A stretch of 20,165 nt of DNA. Origin: Glutinoglossum americanum (lineage: Eukaryota > Ascomycota > Geoglossomycetes > Geoglossales > Geoglossaceae). Both the position numbers and the translations under genes were made by a program. The DNA lies in the NCBI GenBank assembly GCA_020080175.1, contig JAGHQL010000276.1, positions 1-20,165 on the forward strand. The letters are read 5' to 3'. The notes under the pieces were generated by a model that was not told where the DNA came from, made no database searches, and worked only from the letters and a program-made list of their open reading frames with translations. This document shows positions 15,484 through 20,165 of the stretch, piece by piece (the first letter of the stretch is position 1; every line of letters starts with the position of its first letter).

Positions 15484-15539
15484 CCCCTGAGGTCGAGAAC
15501 ACCTTCTCAGTAGAGGCGGGGTAGGGCACCGAAACAACA
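15484..15539 (+). repeat. Dispersed repeat, copy 2 (partner at 187-242)
   Basis: Direct-orientation match to 187-242 at about three quarters identity with one offset gap; see that entry for shared blocks. The two copies are about 15.3 kb apart. Confidence 0.45.
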
Positions 15540-16812
15540 ATATAGAAGCTAACTTAGTTGCGGGGCGTTGTTACTCCCCCATTCTGCAACTCGGGTGAAT
15601 CAATCAGGAGAGCTGATAGCGGAGAGATATTAATGGGTAGCCATCGAGCTGATTGCATGGGTGTTGGCATTCAAGGGTTCGAGCTCCCTACCACCCGCAA
15701 AATCTCCCGCTCTCCCGGTTCGAGGCCACGGGCATAGCTGACAACTTGGGTAAATTAGCGAGAAGAGGCTTGGTTGGTCCTGTCACCCCCCACAAAAATA
15801 TATCTTAATATATGCACCTCACTATCGAGCAACCCTGGGTACAGCGGAAGAAATTGAGATGTCCAGAGCGTGATATATAATGTATGATGATAAGCTGTGG
15901 CTTTCATCCCCTCTCTCACCAAGTTGGTTACATGCTCTATTGCAACTGCAAACGACAAAAGACGTTGAATTGCCGCCTAGGGAACACCCTGATCGAACAC
16001 GTCCTCGAAAATGACGCTCCGAGAAGGATTTGCATTTCCGGAGGGGGTAAAAGATGAAAACGGGATAATTTCTATTGCGAGATATGATTTCAGACCGATT
16101 ATTCTACGATATGTTAGTAGGCAATAATATAACAAAAAAGAAGTGGTGGCGCCGATAGATGTGTTCGAGAGAGATAGTGTGTTCTTACAGTCGCGAGCAG
16201 AATCGGTTTCCGGTTTTTACACTTGATTTGTTCTTAGCGCACGGTCCTCAAACCCCAATCGGTGTTAGCGTATAGCAGATTTATGTAGTTATTTAAATTA
16301 CGGAAGAGGATACTCTGTACTTAGTCTCGTGCTAAATATATGGCTGCCTCAAGATCTTTCGAAGCCATATCGCATGCACTGTTTCTTAGAATATAGGGTA
16401 TTCATTTTCTAGAGCCTATTAATTTTACCCTTACTTCTGTCCGTTGCAAAATCGGTGTCCGCTTTTTACGTGCATGTCGACTTTCTGCCACACTCTGTCA
16501 AGCACAAAGAGCAGTCTTGGTAGAGAGCTTACTAACATGAGGTTCGCTGGCTCTTCGCCTCCCGCACAAGGGTGTGGCCTGAGCGGTTCGGCTCCTCCCT
16601 GCGCGCCCCCGCTAGCGCCGGTAATATTCTAAGCCTGTATGGGACTAGTTGATTGATGACAAATGGCCAGACGGAACCCCGCTATCGCATGGCGCATGGG
16701 CTCGGTCGACAGCTTGCACCGCGTTTGACTGTACTCTAACTTCAGTCTCACATTGCGGTCCCAACTCTCTCCTTCGAGATATTTTGCGGAGGTCCTTCAA
16801 CGACGAGTGTGG

Positions 16813-19800
16813 ATGGATACGCCAATCGCGCCGGTGGGACTGACCCTCTTGAGTGAGCCAAAAGACGCGGTGGTTGAGTATGTCTCAAAACCCCAAAGCT
16901 CGCCAGTCCATTAAATTTATTTGGTGGGAACTGACCTAAATCAGTATAGTATTCATCCACGGTCTTCAAGGACACCCGTACAAGACTTGGACCTCGAAGC
17001 AGGCTCCAGCTCTACCAAAAACCCCTAAAAGAGACAAAACTCGAGCGCTTAGTCCCTTTCGCTTAATTTCGAAGTACATAGGGACAAAGTCTAGGTCTGT
17101 TAGGGAGGAGGCCTTAGACAATATCCATGAAGAGAGAAACCAGGGAGCGGAGGCGAAAAACGTCTTTTGGCCAAGAGACCTGCTCAAGGAGGACTTTCCC
17201 ATGGCTAGGATAATGACTTTCGGATACAATACTAGTATCACGCAAGTTTACGAAGCAGCGAATCAAGGCAATATCTTCTCCCATGCAAGGGATCTGCTGT
17301 ACGGGTTAGAGGCAAAGAGGAGGCAATCACCGAACCGAGACCTCGTCTTCATTGCGCATTCGCTTGGCGGGATATTGGTCAAGGAAGTCCTTCGGCGCTC
17401 TGAAGTCGATCCGGACCGAAAGATCGCCAAAATCTTCGGGTCAACTACTGGAGTATTCTTCTTCGGCACTCCCCATAGAGGCAGCAGGGACTGGGCCTCA
17501 TTTGGAGAAGGTGTCGCCGCCGTTGCAGGCCGTATATTGGGCGTGGGCGTAAATACTCAGGTCATCCATGCTCTGTTGCCTTCTGGCCCTGAACTTGAGA
17601 TCTGTCGGGAATCATTCGCAGCCCAATGGGTAAAACGTGGGGATAACCTTACTGTAAGGACTTTCCAGGAGTCAAAGGGCGTTACGGGCACCCAATGGGG
17701 AGGGTTTAATCAGCTGGTACTGCAGTGTCTCACCTCGAGTTTCGCAGCTAACAGTCTAATAGATTGTGCCTCCTGACTCCTCTACCTTAGATCATCCTGG
17801 CCAGCGCGCTCGGACGATAGACGCGGACCATATGGGAATGGTCAAATTTAGCGGGAAAAATGATAAAGCGTATGAGATGGTGAAGGAGGATATCGAGGAA
17901 CTAGTTATTAGGGCGGGAGAAGCGGGGTACAATCTTGTATCCGGTATGTAGTTTAGCGCTCCTAAAGCCGCTGATTGTCTAATTATTAAAAGATCAACCA
18001 AAAGAGCAGAAGGAAGTAGGATGGAGTGAAAAGGAATGCGAATGCCAACAACTACTCCGAACTTCGGACTATGAAAGCTACAAAGATAGAAACCCCGATC
18101 GAGTTGAAAAGACTTGTCAGTGGTTTCTGGAGCACTCTAATTTCCAAACATGGTATCGGAGCAACACATCAAGTCTACTTTGGGTATCGGCGGATCCCGG
18201 CTGCGGTAAATCAGTTCTGTCTAAATCCCTAGTAGAGAAGGAGCTAAAAAGCACCGAGTCACGCGCTACTTGTTACTTCTTCTTCAAAGATGATGACATC
18301 AAACAGAAAAGCGTAACCCACGCGCTCTCTGCTCTATTACATCAATTGTTCTCACAGAAGAAGTTCCTTATCCAGCACGCTATCCCGGATTATGAAAGTG
18401 AAGGAGAGCGATTACCCACATTGTTTCATAAACAATGGACGGTCCTTACCAAGGCCGCGACCGATCCCAAAGCTGGTGAGGTAATTTGTATTTTAGATGC
18501 TCTCGACGAATGCGAAGAATCTGGTCGATACGATATTATTAAAGCCCTCAGTGCTTTCTACAAGAAAGCCAACAACACTGAAGGAAATCCGTCTAGGTTT
18601 AAATTCCTAGCCACTAGCCGCCCTTACCTTGATATTGAGCGGCGGTTTACAGAGCTGACGCACGACATGCCTAGTGTGCATCTACAAGGCGAAAAAGAAT
18701 CCAAAGCGATCAGCAAGGAGATTAACTTTGTTATTCAATTCGAAGTGCAAAAGAAAATTGGATTGGAGCTAAATCTTAACGACTCGGAAAAATCCTTTCT
18801 AGAACGTGAGCTTTCGAGCATGCCTCATCGAACCTACCTGTGGCTAAAACTCATCCTTGAAGTGATCCGCGGCCGAACGAGTGTTACCCGGATGAGAATA
18901 CAAGAGATCATCTCTAACTTACCTACTACGGTGGAGACGGCATACGAGGCGATCCTTGAGAAAAGCTCGGACAGGAGGCTTGCGCGAAAACTTCTCTGCA
19001 TTGTCGTCGCAGCAGTCAGGCCACTCACGCTGAAGGAAATGAATATTGCACTTGCTATTGAAGATCACCATAGATCCTCCAAAGATCTCGACCTCGAGGA
19101 CGAGATAAGATTCGAAAGCACCGTCCGACATCTCTGCGGACTCTTTATTAGCGTTATAGATCAAAAGGTCTATTTAATTCACCAGACAGCAAAAGAGTTT
19201 CTCCTCGCGAAACCCGAAATGTGTAGTGGAGTATGGAAATATTCCATTGAGCCGGCCGTGTCAGAGCTTCTTGTCGCGAAGACATGCATTACCTATCTCC
19301 TCTTTGCTGATTTCAGTGGTGATTTGGATATAGGAGAGAAGCCACGGGCCGAAAATGAATCTAAAGTCAAACATTACACAGATAAACACCATTACTTAGG
19401 TTATGCCGCAACTCAATGGCCTATCCACTACCAAAAGGTGCAGGCAAGAGCAGAGTACGGAATGCTGCAATCGATTCTCGATATCTGTGACCCTCAAAGC
19501 CGGAGATTCCGAAATTGGTTCTACGTATACTGGGCTCTAGTTCATCGCTACGAGTTATCCCCTTGGTTCATAAGTAGTATAACGGTAGTGTCATATTTTG
19601 GGCATGAAGCCGTGGCCAAGCCGCTGCTGGCGACGGAGGAAGTCGACGTGAACTCCGAGGACTCCAACTATGGACGGACGCCACTATCATGGGCGGCAGG
19701 GGGAGGGCACGAGGCGATGGTCAAGCTGCTGCTGGCGACGGAGGAAGTCGACGTGGACTCCAAGGACGGCAGGTATGGACAGACGCCGCTATCATGGGCG

Positions 19801-20165
19801 GCAGGGGGAGGGCATGAGGCGGTGGTCAAGCTGCTGCTGGCGACGGAGAAAGTCGACGTGGACTCCAAGGACAGGTATGGACAGACGCCGCTGTCATGGG
19901 CGGCAAGGGGAGGGCACGAGGCGGTGGTCAAGCTGCTGCTGGCGACGGAGAAAGTCGACGTGGACTCCAAGGACAGGTATGGACAGACGCCGCTGTCATG
20001 GGCGGCAAGGGGAGGGCACGAGGCGGTGGTCAAGCTGCTGCTGGCGACGGAGAAAGTCGACGTGGACTCCAAGGACAGGTATGGACAGACGCCGCTGTCA
20101 TGGGCGGCAAGGGGAGGGCACGAGGCGGTGGTCAAGCTGCTGCTGGCGACGGAGAAAGTCGACGT
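16813..20165 (+). CDS. Hydrolase-NACHT-ankyrin NLR-like protein (5' complete, 3' off window)
   Basis: Exons are 16813-16877, 16945-17716, 17763-17943 and 17993 onward; introns are 67, 46 and 49 bp. ATG 16813 is the first in frame after a stop at 16726. At least 1,063 codons are uninterrupted. Residues about 20-310 form an alpha/beta-hydrolase (PGAP1/DUF676-like): DIVFIHGLQGHPYKTW, nucleophile Ser161 in IAHSLGG, FFGTPHRGS, and likely catalytic His302 in DADHMGM. A linker motif LRTSDYE...RNPDRVEKTCQWFL leads into NACHT: Walker A ADPGCGKS (406-413), Walker B VICILDALDEC (503-513), sensor TSRPY (547-551). A winged-helix-like region (LTLKEMNIALAI, IHQTAKEFLL) precedes ankyrin repeats from about residue 875. 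Such fungal STAND proteins oligomerise on ligand binding and trigger their N-terminal domain, often in non-self recognition. Joining these exons removes all stops, so the gene looks intact. Ligand and hydrolase substrate are unknown. Confidence 0.9.
16878..16944 (+). other. Intron 1 of the NLR-like gene
   Basis: GTATGT donor; CTGAC branch site followed by TAAATCAG. Removal joins GA to T and restores VVDIVFIHGLQGHP, the conserved first strand of the hydrolase domain. In-frame TAA at 16937 otherwise blocks the frame. Confidence 0.85.
17944..17992 (+). other. Intron 3 of the NLR-like gene
   Basis: GTATGT donor, CTAATTATT region and AAAG acceptor. It joins the hydrolase domain (ending GYNLVS) to the NACHT linker (D-QPKEQKEVGWSEKEC) in one continuous frame. 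Intron 2 (17717-17762, GTACTG...CTAAC...TAG) similarly restores FNQL-IVPPDSSTLDHP. Confidence 0.8.
19609..20165 (+). repeat. Near-identical ankyrin-repeat array, 102-bp period
   Basis: Repeat units start at 19609, 19714, 19819, 19921, 20023 and 20125 (partial). The first two are 105 bp and diverged; units 19819, 19921 and 20023 are 102 bp and base-for-base identical, and the partial last one matches too. Each codes for 34 residues of the form TPLSWAARGGHEAVVKLLLA then TEKVDVDSKDRYGQ. Composition is GC-rich relative to the NACHT part. Confidence 0.95.

Larger units (their letters stand above)
14711..16812. other. Gene-poor region with scattered repeat traces
   Basis: Beyond the presumed 3' UTR of the microexon gene no gene is supported. 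It contains a hairpin at 15360-15379, one copy of a dispersed repeat at 15484-15539, two RNA-polymerase-III B-box-like words (GGGTTCGAG near 15675 and CGGTTCGAGGCC near 15717) without a convincing tRNA fold, and an imperfect direct repeat (AATCGGTxTCCGxTTTTTAC) at about 16202 and 16449. The last few hundred bases are the upstream region of the NLR-like gene; no clear TATA box was found there. Confidence 0.45.

Noticed and set aside
15155-15540. Overlapping minus-strand ORFs of 60-86 codons
   Set aside because: No domain or start context, and they overlap a hairpin and a dispersed-repeat fragment; probably chance.
15640-15735. Possible tRNA gene or tRNA-derived SINE (B-box-like GGTTCGA words)
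   Set aside because: No matching A box, anticodon arm or full acceptor stem could be folded from the flanking bases; pairing of GGGTAG with CTACCACCC is partial only.
18026-18232. 68-codon plus-strand ORF inside the NLR-like gene
   Set aside because: It is out of frame with the NACHT coding sequence, which reads through the same bases with the conserved linker and Walker A motif.
19668-20135. Minus-strand 155-codon repetitive ORF
   Set aside because: It is the antisense of the ankyrin array; its repeats follow from the 102-bp period and the plus strand encodes clear ankyrin consensus.

Overview
The window looks like the genome of a filamentous ascomycete (Pezizomycotina-type). Introns are short (46-78 bp) with GTRAGT-like donors and CTAAT/CTAAC-like branch sites. 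There is a fungal hydrolase-NACHT-ankyrin receptor gene, a Fot1/pogo transposon decayed only by point mutations that look like RIP (repeat-induced point mutation), and a long-TIR Mutator-like element. Genes are sparse, small and hypothetical, and mobile DNA is common, as in an accessory or subtelomeric-type region.

Layout. 1-2,094: one possible minus-strand ORF (331-681), otherwise repeats and a perfect 31-bp palindrome. 2,095-3,402: a small single-pass membrane protein with one intron, some likely exons of an unresolved gene, a 58-aa cysteine-rich zinc-type protein and an ORF fragment. 4,012-5,292: a 1,281-bp non-autonomous element with 103-bp terminal inverted repeats and a 9-bp target duplication (MULE-like). 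5,613-6,083: a TPR-repeat gene fragment. 6,600-6,887: a second small zinc-type protein with the same cysteine spacing at its C-terminal end. 7,452-9,287: a whole-length pogo/Fot1 transposon with an inactivated transposase, inserted in an unrecognised minus-strand gene. 10,148-11,660: a second inverted-repeat element whose interior resembles the MULE-like one. 13,267-14,710: the microexon gene. 16,813-20,165 (running off the end): an intact hydrolase-NACHT-ankyrin gene with three introns.

The most striking object is at 13,448-14,710. A 32-codon exon encodes a signal peptide and ends in Gly-Cys. It is followed by 15 related, tandemly arranged intron-like units of 63-78 bp. Each has a GT donor, a CTAAT (once CTGAT) box and an AG end. 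Neighbouring units are separated by exactly three bases every time. The 14 triplets contain no stop and vary, while the flanking splice signals are conserved. The last unit is followed by TGT TAA. Splicing all 15 gives a 47-residue secreted peptide with the tail GCDPECLFLTDNGACHC, in which 14 successive residues each come from a separate 3-nt exon. This structure would look like a non-coding satellite to ordinary gene finders.

The NLR-like gene, the TPR fragment and the small zinc-type proteins are the kind of repertoire often found in fungal non-self-recognition regions. That the genes here act together is inference only; the sequence shows no shared operon-like or regulatory link.
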